From Planctomycetota bacterium (lineage in GTDB: Bacteria > Planctomycetota > Phycisphaerae > Phycisphaerales > SM1A02), in NCBI GenBank assembly GCA_021414025.1, contig JAIOPG010000001.1:35872-99871 (forward strand): a stretch of 64,000 nucleotides of DNA, read 5' to 3'. Under the pieces are notes generated by a model. The model ran no database searches, had not been told where the DNA came from, and saw nothing but the letters and a program-made list of their open reading frames with translations. Position numbers and translations under genes: made by a program. Positions 18,170 through 26,605 of this stretch are shown here, in pieces. Every line of letters starts with the position of its first letter. The stretch's first letter is position 1.

Positions 18170-18245
18170 GTGCCCAGTTTACGGCAGGTCGCGCGGACCC
18201 CGTTCGAATTTCTTTCGAGGTTTCCCGCGAATTCCCGGTGGAAGT

Positions 18246-20474
18246 TTATTGAGAGTTGGGACTCGCGCCGGAGCGGAGCCCCAGCAGCATCAGGTCCGCT
18301 GCGGCCGACGCCCGCTGCACCGCCAGCCCGGTGCGGGCCACGGCCTCGTCCACCTGTGCCTGGTCCTGCGCCAGCAGCGCGTCGCGCACCATGGGAAAGA
18401 CGCTGGGCGAATAGCTGTTGGCGGGATCGGTCGCGACCCAGAGGTTGCGATACCAGGGACGGTCGGGCAATCCGCCGGGATCGTGGAAGGCCCGGGTGAA
18501 TTTCTTCATGCCCGAGACCAGCCTCTGCTCCGACTGCGGATCGAGCGTTCGATTCTGCAGGATCGCCGCGTCGACCATCTCGCCCTGGGATTGAAGCGTC
18601 ACCAGCAGCGGGCGCAGAGTCTCCATCGAGGATTTTTCCTGATCGCTTTTGGCCACCGTCATCAGATCTTCCACCGCCTTCAATCCCAGCCGCCCGATCT
18701 CGCCATATTGATAGGGCAGAAATTTCTGGTTGGACATCAGCGCCGTGAAGGCGAGCGTGGCCCGCGTCACCAGCAGCGCCGGCTCATAGTCTTCGCCCAC
18801 GGTGGCGCGGTACCACGCCGTGGTGTCGTAGTTGCTGTGGTAGCTCGTGCCCTCCGAGCCTCCGGCCGAAATGGATATCGATGGCACCACCATGCGGCAG
18901 ACGAATCCCACATGGTCGCTTCCGCCGCCAAGCGTTCCGAAGAGCGTGTCGGACTTGTGGTTCTTGAGCATGACCGCCAGCGCCGTCTCCGAAGGATTCC
19001 GCGCCGCAGGAATGATCGCGGCGGTGTCCTTGGCCACTTGCGTCAACTCCGGCGAGAGGGCCATGGAGAGATTCGGCCCCATCGCCGCCATGTCCAGGTT
19101 GACATAGGCGACGATTTTCTGGCCCATCTCCAGCTCGTGGGCCTCGACCCATTCGGTGCTGCCGATGATGCCGAACTCCTCGGCGCCCCAGGCGGCGAAG
19201 ATCAGCGAGCGCTCGGGCCAGATCCCCTGCTTGGTCAGCTCGGCGACGCAGCGCGCGGCCTCCAGCAGGCAGATCGTTCCCGCGCAGGGGTCGGCCGCGC
19301 CGTAGCCCCAGGCGTCGTGGTGGCAGCCGATGACGATCACTTCGTCGGGCCGGCGCCAGCCCTGCACCAGCGCCGTCACATTGGCGGAGGATCCGATGAA
19401 GCGCTGCTGCTCCACCGCGAGGCGCACCTTCAATCCGCTGCCGCCCGTGAGCTTGTAGGGCAGGTTCAATCCGCCCTGCCATGTCGGATCGGGACAGTCC
19501 ACGCCCTTCATCCTTGAGAGAATCGCTCCTGCGGCGGCGTAGCCCACCGGCTGCACCGGGATGCGCGGCAGATCCAGCAGCTTCGGATCCTCGCGCATGA
19601 CGTTGTCGGAGGAATAGACGCCGGGCGTTCCCGGATCGCCGGGATAGGAAAGCGTGTTGAGCGTGCCGCGCTGAATGCAGCAATCGTTGGCCCAGCCGCC
19701 CTTGCCGGGCCAGGTGGCGCCCTTGGAGAAACCGGAGTCGGCGGGATCGGTGAAGATGATCAATCCGGCGGCGCCGGCCTTCTCCGCGAAGCGCGCCTTG
19801 TAGCCGCGGAAATTTTTTCCGTAGCGGGCGAGCACGATTTTTCCGGTGACGTCGACTCCGAGCGCCTTCAGCCGATCGAAGTCCTCCTGGGTTCCATAGT
19901 TCGCGTAGACCACTTCGGCGGTGACGTCGCCGTTGCCGCTGTAGGCGTTCCAGCCGTAGGTCAGATCGGGATGCGCGGTCGCCGGATCCTCGAGCAGGTT
20001 CTTCTCCGAGACCGAAAGCGTCATGACCCCCTTGCGTCCGCTCGCGGCGGCGCCTGCGGCCGCCTCGCTCAAATCACCGCCCTCGACGATTTCGAGCGTG
20101 GCGCTGACCGGTCGGCAGAGGTAGGCGCGGAAGCCCTCGATCCGGGCCCCGATTCCCATGGACTCGAAGGCCTGCTTCAGCCGGTCGAGTTGCCGCACGT
20201 CGCCCGGAGTTCCCGCGACATGGGGCTCCTGGGTCAGCACGTCGTGCCAGCGCCGCAGCTCGGCTGCCTGCGGCAGGGAGATCAGCTTGTCGGCGTACTG
20301 CCGCGCGTTGAGCGGCGTCGGCGCCTTCGACTCGGTTTTTGGAGTGGCGGCACTTTGAACCGGCGCGGCTTCGCCGGTCTGCGGCGCATCGGGCCCGGTC
20401 GCCGCGGCCATGGAGGCGCCGAGCAGGCACGAGATCGCGATCGCCCTGGCTTGGTTGAGCTTGCCCGCGCTCAT
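18246..20474 (-). CDS. Exported M28-family zinc peptidase (glutamate carboxypeptidase II-like)
   Basis: A 742-residue protein with a signal peptide. A PA domain ([20 protein letters not shown]) is inserted before and within the M28 catalytic domain. Zinc ligands are visible in [15 protein letters not shown] (His and Asp), AAWGAEEFG (catalytic and ligand Glu), AYVNLDMAA (Asp) and SYHSNYDT (His). The C-terminal region resembles the transferrin-receptor-like dimerisation domain, which points to the GCPII/M28B subgroup. It likely trims peptides in the periplasm. The ATG at 20474 overlaps the msrBA stop (ATGA), so translation is coupled; an upstream in-frame start would sit inside msrBA. Confidence 0.88.
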   Translation of the reverse strand: MSAGKLNQARAIAISCLLGASMAAATGPDAPQTGEAAPVQSAATPKTESKAPTPLNARQYADKLISLPQAAELRRWHDVLTQEPHVAGTPGDVRQLDRLKQAFESMGIGARIEGFRAYLCRPVSATLEIVEGGDLSEAAAGAAASGRKGVMTLSVSEKNLLEDPATAHPDLTYGWNAYSGNGDVTAEVVYANYGTQEDFDRLKALGVDVTGKIVLARYGKNFRGYKARFAEKAGAAGLIIFTDPADSGFSKGATWPGKGGWANDCCIQRGTLNTLSYPGDPGTPGVYSSDNVMREDPKLLDLPRIPVQPVGYAAAGAILSRMKGVDCPDPTWQGGLNLPYKLTGGSGLKVRLAVEQQRFIGSSANVTALVQGWRRPDEVIVIGCHHDAWGYGAADPCAGTICLLEAARCVAELTKQGIWPERSLIFAAWGAEEFGIIGSTEWVEAHELEMGQKIVAYVNLDMAAMGPNLSMALSPELTQVAKDTAAIIPAARNPSETALAVMLKNHKSDTLFGTLGGGSDHVGFVCRMVVPSISISAGGSEGTSYHSNYDTTAWYRATVGEDYEPALLVTRATLAFTALMSNQKFLPYQYGEIGRLGLKAVEDLMTVAKSDQEKSSMETLRPLLVTLQSQGEMVDAAILQNRTLDPQSEQRLVSGMKKFTRAFHDPGGLPDRPWYRNLWVATDPANSYSPSVFPMVRDALLAQDQAQVDEAVARTGLAVQRASAAADLMLLGLRSGASPNSQ

Positions 20475-21598
20475 GGCGCCGCCTTCGCGGCGGGAGCTTC
20501 CTTTTTCTCGGCCTTCTCGGCGAAGACGGCGGGCCATGGATTGATCGCATGGCAGGCCCGTCCGGTCCGCTCGACATAGTCCTGGTGATATTCCTCGGCG
20601 GGGAAGAATTTTCGCGCCGGCTCGATGACCGTGACGATCTTCCTGCCCGCGAACCCGGGCGAGACCTGCAGCGCGGCGGCGAAGGCCTTCGCCTCAGAGA
20701 GTTGCGCCTCGTCGGTGGTGAACACGGCGGAGCGGTACTGGTCGCCGAAGTCAGGCCCCTGTTGATTGAGCTGCGTCGGATCGTGCATGCGGAAGAAGCC
20801 GTCGAGCAATTGCCGGAACGTGACCTTCGACGGGTCGTAGGTCACCTTCACGGCCTCCGCATGGCCGCTCTTGTGGGCGCAGACTTCCTCGTAGGTCGGG
20901 TTCTCGGTGGTGCCGTTCATGTAGCCGCTCACCACGTCGGCCACGCCCGGGCATTCCTGGAAGCGATGCTCCACACCCCAGAAGCAGCCGCCGGCGAAGT
21001 AGGCGGTCTTGAGGGGAACCGGCTGGCTCTCCAACGGCAGCGGCGCGCCCTTGTCGTGGAAGACCAGCGCCGCCGAGTTGAGGCAGTAGCGCAGGCCGGT
21101 CGGCTTGGGTCCATCCTCGAAAACGTGGCCCAGGTGGGCGCCGCAGCGGGCGCAATCAATCTCGACGCGCTCCATGCCGAACTCGTTGTCCTTCTTGTAG
21201 CTCACATGGTCGGTGTCGAAGGGGGCGAAAAAGCTCGGCCAGCCCGTGCCGGAATTGAACTTGTGCTCGCTCGAGAAGAGGGGCAGCCCGCAGACCACGC
21301 AGCAGTAGGAACCTTCCTTGTGGTTGTCGAGCAGATTGCCGCAGAAGGCCGGCTCCGTGCCCGCCTTCTGAGTCACCTTGTACTGCTCCGGAGTCAGCTT
21401 CTTGGCGAGGATTTCAACCTGCTCCTTGGCCAGCGGGGCCACGCTGTAACCGGAGCGGGAGAGCGTTCGAGTCTTGGTTTTCATGGGCGAGTCCGCGGTT
21501 GGAGTTGCGTCATCGAAGGACATGGCCAGGGCCGACACCACCGCAAGGGCCGCGAGTGCGGCGGCGGTCCTGAGGATCGAGGATCGGCGCAAGAGCAT
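20471..21598 (-). CDS. msrAB: Bifunctional methionine sulfoxide reductase, MsrB-MsrA order
   Basis: A fusion of about 375 residues. An N-terminal hydrophobic stretch ([16 protein letters not shown]) acts as signal or anchor. MsrB follows, with zinc CxxC pairs (CVVC, CARC), [11 protein letters not shown] and the catalytic Cys in RYCLNSAAL. MsrA is at the C-terminus with [14 protein letters not shown] and YHQDYVE. Together they repair R- and S-methionine sulfoxide in exported proteins. The start is uncertain between ATG 21598 and GTG 21619; neither has a clear ribosome-binding site. It is translationally coupled to the M28 peptidase. Confidence 0.93.
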   Translation of the reverse strand: MLLRRSSILRTAAALAALAVVSALAMSFDDATPTADSPMKTKTRTLSRSGYSVAPLAKEQVEILAKKLTPEQYKVTQKAGTEPAFCGNLLDNHKEGSYCCVVCGLPLFSSEHKFNSGTGWPSFFAPFDTDHVSYKKDNEFGMERVEIDCARCGAHLGHVFEDGPKPTGLRYCLNSAALVFHDKGAPLPLESQPVPLKTAYFAGGCFWGVEHRFQECPGVADVVSGYMNGTTENPTYEEVCAHKSGHAEAVKVTYDPSKVTFRQLLDGFFRMHDPTQLNQQGPDFGDQYRSAVFTTDEAQLSEAKAFAAALQVSPGFAGRKIVTVIEPARKFFPAEEYHQDYVERTGRACHAINPWPAVFAEKAEKKEAPAAKAAP

Positions 21599-21673
21599 GC
21601 ACCAAGCATAGCCGAGCACCTGCGGCGGACTCTTGCAAGAAACCGCGCGAGCGATGCCGATAGACTCAACGCA

Positions 21674-23170
21674 ATGGGCGACGACCGCTCCATCTTTTGC
21701 CGGCTCGCGGCGCTTCCGGTCCTGCTGCTGACCGCCGCGGTGGCGATTTCATGCAACAACCGGTACCAGCCGCCGCCCCCCTACGCATGGGATACGGGAC
21801 ACCCTGAGATCAATCCGATCCAGCGGCCGGTGACAATCGAGGAACCCGTCGCGACGGCGAACGAGAACCAGGTGGTGGAATCGCCTTCGCATCAGGTCGA
21901 CGACCAATTCGGCGCCTCGGTGGCGCTGGCTTTGGACACGCTGGTGGTCGGCGCCCCCAACACGGTCGGTGGCGGCGCCGCGTGGGTTTTCGACCTGACG
22001 GAGGGAGGCGCTCCGCCCCTCAAACTGGTGCCGCCGAAGCTCGCGCCCGGAGATGCGTGCGGGTCCGCCGTGGCCATCTCCGAATCGGGCCGCTTCATCG
22101 CGGTCGGATCTCCGCGCAAGGAAGTGGACAAGCAACGCGGCATCGGCGCGGTGCACGTCTGGGAAAAAATGGAGAATGTCTGGACCTTCGCGGGCACCTA
22201 CTCGGGAGCGGACATCCCCGCTGATTCACTGATGGGCAGCACGGTCGCGATCAGCGATGACACGCTGCTGGCCGGAGCCCCTTTCGCGCCTTACGAGCAG
22301 ACCATGGCCCATGGCGCCGTCGCGACCTGGATGCGCGACCTGGATGGGCAGTGGATCGAAAACGTCACTCTGGCGCCCGATCCCAGCATCAGCAACGCCC
22401 GATTCGGCGGCGCCATGTCGCTGCGGGGAACGCTGCTCATTGTCGGCGCGGCCTACGGTCGCGCCGCGGACCAGGCCGAGGGCGGCATCGCCTACATCTT
22501 CCAGCGGCGCCGCACGGGCTGGCCGATGAATCCGATCTGCCAGATCATGGACATCGCGTCGCTTTCGGATCCCTCCGACGTGCACGTCAACTTCGACCGC
22601 GGACCGGGCAACCATTTCGGCTGGGCGGTGAGCGTGCTGGGCAATGTGGCCATTGTCGGATCGCCGGACCAAAGCGCGGACAGCATGCTGAACAACGGCT
22701 CGGTGTCCATCTTCAAGTATGAGGCCAACGCGACCTGGTCCAAGATCCAATTTATCTCCGCGCTGGACCGGCAGAGCTGCGATGCGTTCGGCTCGGCGGT
22801 CGGGATCGCGGCGACGCAGTTCGTGATCGGGGCGCCGCTCAAGCCGACCAAGGAATTGGCGTTCGTCGGCGCGACCTACGTCTATCAGATCGTCCCCGGA
22901 TCGAATCCGCCCGTCGAGGAATTCGTGATCAAGCTGCTGCCCTCGAAGCCGCGCCAGGGCGGCCGCATGGGCGCGGCCCTCTCCTGCACCGCCGACATGA
23001 TCGCGGTCTCCGCGCCGGGTCCGAGCGACCGCTCGGCGCCGGGGGCGATCTATCTCTTCCGGCGCTCGGAGAATTCGTGGGGCGTTCCGGCTCCCGAGGC
23101 CAAGCCGATGGCGCCTCCGGCTGATGTTGCGCCCGTGCCCAAGCCGCCGCCGCAGCCCTACAACGGCTGA
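21674..23170 (+). CDS. FG-GAP beta-propeller lipoprotein
   Basis: A 498-residue exported protein. The N-terminus ([17 protein letters not shown]) is a plausible lipoprotein signal with Cys at about residue 27. The rest consists of about seven repeats of the FG-GAP type: [109 protein letters not shown] and [17 protein letters not shown]. Seven blades suggest one integrin-alpha-like propeller. The C-terminus is Pro-rich. It is likely surface- or periplasm-exposed; ligand unknown. The upstream open frame is antisense to msrBA and is not part of the gene. Confidence 0.85.
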   Translation: MGDDRSIFCRLAALPVLLLTAAVAISCNNRYQPPPPYAWDTGHPEINPIQRPVTIEEPVATANENQVVESPSHQVDDQFGASVALALDTLVVGAPNTVGGGAAWVFDLTEGGAPPLKLVPPKLAPGDACGSAVAISESGRFIAVGSPRKEVDKQRGIGAVHVWEKMENVWTFAGTYSGADIPADSLMGSTVAISDDTLLAGAPFAPYEQTMAHGAVATWMRDLDGQWIENVTLAPDPSISNARFGGAMSLRGTLLIVGAAYGRAADQAEGGIAYIFQRRRTGWPMNPICQIMDIASLSDPSDVHVNFDRGPGNHFGWAVSVLGNVAIVGSPDQSADSMLNNGSVSIFKYEANATWSKIQFISALDRQSCDAFGSAVGIAATQFVIGAPLKPTKELAFVGATYVYQIVPGSNPPVEEFVIKLLPSKPRQGGRMGAALSCTADMIAVSAPGPSDRSAPGAIYLFRRSENSWGVPAPEAKPMAPPADVAPVPKPPPQPYNG

Positions 23171-23201
23171 TTGCACCCCCACTTCGACCCGTGCTCTTCG
23201 C

Positions 23202-23207
23202 TATAGT
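23202..23207 (+). promoter_or_regulatory. Candidate -10 element for tRNA-Ser
   Basis: TATAGT lies 11 bp upstream of the tRNA-Ser 5' end, the right place for a -10 box giving a very short leader. No matching -35 hexamer is visible at 16-18 bp. Confidence 0.35.
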
Positions 23208-23218
23208 GTTGCTCCACT

Positions 23219-23305
23219 GGACAGGTGTCCGAGCGGTTGAAGGAGCAGCATTGGAAATGCTGTATACGGGTAACCGTATCGTGGGTTCGAATCCCACCTT
23301 GTCCG
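23219..23305 (+). tRNA. tRNA-Ser(GGA)
   Basis: An 87-nt type II tRNA with a long variable arm. The acceptor stem GGACAGG pairs with CTTGTCC, discriminator G. The anticodon stem CAGCA/TGCTG holds the loop TTGGAAA with anticodon GGA at 23253-23255. The T arm GTGGG-TTCGAAT-CCCAC is perfect. CCA is not encoded. It reads UCC and UCU serine codons. Confidence 0.95.
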
Positions 23306-23374
23306 CTTTCACGGTTCGCGCTGAACACGTTCTGCGCGTTGCATGCGATCGGCCCGGCGCGCCGAGACATTTTT

Positions 23375-23448
23375 CGGGCTATAGCGCAGTTTGGTAGCGC
23401 GTTTGACTGGGGGTCAAAAGGTCGTGGGTTCAAATCCCGCTAGCCCGA
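23375..23448 (+). tRNA. tRNA-Pro(GGG)
   Basis: A 74-nt cloverleaf. The acceptor CGGGCTA pairs with TAGCCCG, discriminator A. The anticodon stem TTTGA/TCAAA holds loop CTGGGGG with anticodon GGG (23409-23411). The T arm has the expected GTTCAAATC. CCA is not encoded. It reads CCC/CCU proline codons and lies 69 bp after tRNA-Ser, probably in one transcript. Confidence 0.95.
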
Positions 23449-23465
23449 CTTTCAGGACAACGAAG

Positions 23466-23499
23466 ACCCGCTTGATGCATGCATCGAGCGGGTTTTTCG
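23466..23499 (+). terminator. Rho-independent terminator of the tRNA-Ser/tRNA-Pro unit
   Basis: A 12-bp stem (ACCCGCTTGATG with CATCGAGCGGGT, one G-T wobble) and a CATG loop are followed directly by TTTTCG. It lies 18 bp after tRNA-Pro. It is the clearest intrinsic terminator in the window. Confidence 0.88.
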
Positions 23500-23564
23500 T
23501 TTCACCCGTCCAAATCGAGGATGGTCTGCGATGACTCAGGGGTGGGCCGTGCGGCCTCGGTTCT

Positions 23565-24536
23565 CTAGCGGCCCTCGCGCTTGAACTCGAAGCGCCGGGG
23601 GCTGCCACCCTTGGCGAAGCCGATCGTGGCGCTGAGGCCACCCTCGGCCGAGAGCTCATACACGATGCGCTTCGGGTAGTCGTGGCGCGGATTCTCGAAC
23701 ACGGCGCGGGTTGGACTCAGTTCGGTGAGCGTGAACTCGGTCGGCTTGGCGCCGCCCGGCTGCGCGATGTACACCAGTCCGCCGTCGCGCTCGACGATGC
23801 GCAGGTACTCGAACGCGCCCATCTTGCCGCTGGTGTTGACGGTGCGCGACACGGCGAGCATCGCGCCGCCCAGCGGCGGGCTCCAGCGCTCCTCGATCGA
23901 CGACCCTGAACTCCTCGTTCCGACCCACGCGCCGGCCAGCCAGGACAGATCACCGATCGCGGCCTTGGCCGGCGCGGGCATGGCGATGTCCTGCGCGTGG
24001 CGGTAGAGACCGATCGCTTCCTTTCCCACGGGCGGATCGACCACAACGCTTACGAGGAGTCCGTCGGTCGTGACGCGGAAACTCCTCCGGATCAACCCGA
24101 TCCCGTCGGGCGCGTTGCCCGGCGCACGCACGAACTCGACCTGGTACTCGAATGTGCCGTCCTTCCACGCGCCGCGGTAGCGCGCGGTCGAGTCCTTGCC
24201 CGCCCCCGCGACTTCGGTGACCGAGCCATCGAGCGCGACGCGCACATCCTTGTGCCCGGACCCATGACCGTTCAGGACGACCGCGCCTTCCTCGACGCGC
24301 ATCGAGAACTTTGAAGCCATGGGTGGGCCCAGCTGCTCGAGGGTGTGGCCCTCGGTGCGGTCTTCGACAAAGATCCACTCGCCATCCAACTCGCGCCACT
24401 CGTCCGGCTGCGCCGAGGGTGCGCTCGAGGTCTGCTGCGGAGGCGCTATGCGGGCCGACGCCGTCGAGAGCGCGACGGGGATTCCGGGTGTTGCGAGGAA
24501 TGCGAGCCCCGTGACGAGCAATGTGTGCAAGCGCAT
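23565..24536 (-). CDS. Exported protein with C-terminal DUF6265-like domain
   Basis: A 323-residue protein. The ATG at 24536 is preceded by AGGAG at good spacing and starts a signal peptide (LHTLLVTGLAFLATPGIPVALS). Residues about 45-190 resemble small lipocalin-like TIGR03067-type domains (WRELDGEWIFVEDR). The C-terminal part (about 200-320) has GDLSWLAGAWVGTR, LGGAMLAVSRTVN and FEYLRIVERDGGLVYIAQP, a pattern I associate with DUF6265. Function unknown; probably periplasmic. It stands alone between the tRNAs and the radical SAM gene. Confidence 0.72.
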   Translation of the reverse strand: MRLHTLLVTGLAFLATPGIPVALSTASARIAPPQQTSSAPSAQPDEWRELDGEWIFVEDRTEGHTLEQLGPPMASKFSMRVEEGAVVLNGHGSGHKDVRVALDGSVTEVAGAGKDSTARYRGAWKDGTFEYQVEFVRAPGNAPDGIGLIRRSFRVTTDGLLVSVVVDPPVGKEAIGLYRHAQDIAMPAPAKAAIGDLSWLAGAWVGTRSSGSSIEERWSPPLGGAMLAVSRTVNTSGKMGAFEYLRIVERDGGLVYIAQPGGAKPTEFTLTELSPTRAVFENPRHDYPKRIVYELSAEGGLSATIGFAKGGSPRRFEFKREGR

Positions 24537-24675
24537 TGAGGAGTCTCCTGTCAAATCGCGAGTTGTGCGAACAGCGAGCCTGCGTTGCGGCGAACTCGAT
24601 CCGCGCGGCCGCCTGCAGCGTGACGCAATGTAGCCGTCGGGCTGACCATTGGACGTGTGGGTCGAAGGACTTTCT

Positions 24676-25803
24676 TTAGAACAGCATCAATTGCCCGCTG
24701 TCATCCGGCCTGCGAAAGTGCGCCGTGGACAGCGGACGGATGTCGCGGTTCAGGCCGTACTTGCGGGAGAAGACATCGAAGGTCTGGGCCAGCTGCGCCA
24801 CGATCGGTCCCTGCCCGCGGCCGCGGCGCTGCCCTTCGCCAGCGTCAAACAACTTGCCGCCTCGCGCCTGGCGAATCAGGGACTCCACTTTTTTTGCGCG
24901 ATCGGGATGCACGTTGCGCTGCAGCCAATCCAGGAACAGATCCTTGATCTGGTAGGGAAGTTTCAGCAGCACCCACGCCGCCCTTCGCGCGCCGGCGTGG
25001 GCCACCGCCTCCAGAATCCGCGGCAGTTCCGCGTCCGTCAGACCGGGGATGATCGGCGCAACGTTGACGGAAACCGGCACCCCCGCCGCACTCAATTCGC
25101 GGATCGCCCGCAGTCGGCTGGCCGGCGCCGACGCTCGCGGCTCCAGCTTGCGGGCCAGGTCCGCGTCCAGCGTGACCAGCGTGATGGTCACGCGCCCCGC
25201 GTTGATCCTGGCCAGCCGCGACCAGAGATCGACGTCGCGCAGCACCAGGGCGCTCTTGGTCATCGTCGTCACCGGATGCCCGCACTCGGCCAGCACTTCC
25301 AGGCACTGGCGCGCGATGCGCATCTTGTGCTCGATCGGCTGGTAGATGTCCGTGCTTGCCGACATGACCAGCGGCGCGGCACGCCAGCTCGGCGCCGCCA
25401 GCTCCTTGCGCAGCAGCGCGGGCGCGTCGGGCTTGGCCATCAATTTTGTTTCAAAGTCCAGCCCGCAGCTGAAGCCGAGGTATTCGTGGTATTGCCTGGC
25501 GAAACAATAAATGCATCCATGCTCGCAGCCGCGATAGGGATTCAGCGACCAGTCAAAGGGCACGTCGGCGGTCCTGGAAACCCGGTTGATGATGCGCTTG
25601 GTCCGATCATTGAACACCTGGCGCTGGACTCGCTGCGGCGAGCCATCCTCGCCCTCCCGCTCGATCATCTGCCGGTCGAGTTCCTCCCCCAGCACATGCA
25701 GTCGGACGCTTTCAAAGCGGTTGCCGGGATTGAGCCCGGCTCCGCGCTTGTGCGCCGGGCCGGTCGGCAGTCCGTCGCGATATAAAAAGTCCTCCGGGTC
25801 CAT
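24676..25803 (-). CDS. SplB-like/PA0069-family radical SAM protein
   Basis: A 375-residue protein from the ATG at 25803. The iron-sulfur motif CEHGCIYCFAR (CxxxCxxC) follows SLNPYRG, as in the PA0069/SplB-related group. Downstream are VMSASTDIYQPIE, TTMTKSALVLRD and VSVNVAPIIPGLTD, all shared by this group, and the C-terminus ends RRPDDSGQLMLF. These enzymes use a 4Fe-4S cluster and SAM; the substrate of the PA0069 group is unknown and it should not be called a spore photoproduct lyase. An in-frame start 12 codons upstream is possible. Confidence 0.85.
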   Translation of the reverse strand: MDPEDFLYRDGLPTGPAHKRGAGLNPGNRFESVRLHVLGEELDRQMIEREGEDGSPQRVQRQVFNDRTKRIINRVSRTADVPFDWSLNPYRGCEHGCIYCFARQYHEYLGFSCGLDFETKLMAKPDAPALLRKELAAPSWRAAPLVMSASTDIYQPIEHKMRIARQCLEVLAECGHPVTTMTKSALVLRDVDLWSRLARINAGRVTITLVTLDADLARKLEPRASAPASRLRAIRELSAAGVPVSVNVAPIIPGLTDAELPRILEAVAHAGARRAAWVLLKLPYQIKDLFLDWLQRNVHPDRAKKVESLIRQARGGKLFDAGEGQRRGRGQGPIVAQLAQTFDVFSRKYGLNRDIRPLSTAHFRRPDDSGQLMLF

Positions 25804-25852
25804 ACCCGAACAAAGTACGAACATCCATAGGCTTGTCAAATGACTGCGGAAA

Positions 25853-26605
25853 TCACGGGGAATCCGCGGCTTCGGCCAGGCGATACCCCACGCCCGCCTC
25901 GGTCACCAGAAACTGCGGCTGCGCCGGATCCGCCTCCAGTTTCTGCCGCAACTGGCCGGCGTAGACGCGGAGGTATTGAACATCATCCGCATGGACGGGG
26001 CCCCACACCTCGGTCAGGATCTGCTTGTGCGTGAGCACTCGGCCCGCGTGCCTGACCAGCAGCGCCAGCAACTTGAACTCGGTGGGCGTCAACGACACTT
26101 CGCGATCCACGCCGCCCGCCGCCGCGCCCGTCATCTGCACGCGGCGCCGAGCCAGATCGACTCGCAGCGTGCGACCGCCCCGCGCGCATTGGTACACCGG
26201 ATTCACATCCTGCCCCGCGATCCGCGCGCCATGCCGCAGGGCCACGCGGATCCGTGCGATCAATTCGCCCACGCTGAACGGCTTGGTGAGATAGTCATCG
26301 GCCCCCTGCTCCAGGGCGCTGACCTTGTCCTGCTCCTGTCCGCGCGCCGAAAGCACGATGATCGGCACGGTCGACCAGCCGCGAATCTGCCGCGTCACTT
26401 CCAGGCCGTCCGCGTCCGGCAGACCCAGGTCCAGGATGATGACATCCGGCGGCTGCATGCCCGCCTGCATGACGCCCTCCCGCGCCGTGCCCGCTTCATT
26501 GACGCGAAATCCGTTGGCCGTCAGCGTGGCCCGAAGGAAGCGGCGGATCGGCGGCTCATCCTCGATGACCAAGACCAGCGGAGCGTTGGCGGCGACGTCG
26601 GTCAT
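25853..26605 (-). CDS. kdpE: Kdp operon response regulator KdpE
   Basis: A 250-residue OmpR/PhoB-type regulator. The receiver domain (about 10-125) has VIEDEPPIRRFL, phospho-Asp in ILDLGLPDADG and the conserved Lys in YLTKPF. The winged helix (about 150-245) ends with VWGPVHADDVQYLRVYAGQLRQKLE, a sequence typical of KdpE. It is slightly long because of an insert between the domains (VNPVYQCARGG). Phosphorylated by KdpD, it should activate the kdp promoter. It is the last gene of the operon and its start overlaps the kdpD stop by 4 bp. Confidence 0.95.
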   Translation of the reverse strand: MTDVAANAPLVLVIEDEPPIRRFLRATLTANGFRVNEAGTAREGVMQAGMQPPDVIILDLGLPDADGLEVTRQIRGWSTVPIIVLSARGQEQDKVSALEQGADDYLTKPFSVGELIARIRVALRHGARIAGQDVNPVYQCARGGRTLRVDLARRRVQMTGAAAGGVDREVSLTPTEFKLLALLVRHAGRVLTHKQILTEVWGPVHADDVQYLRVYAGQLRQKLEADPAQPQFLVTEAGVGYRLAEAADSP

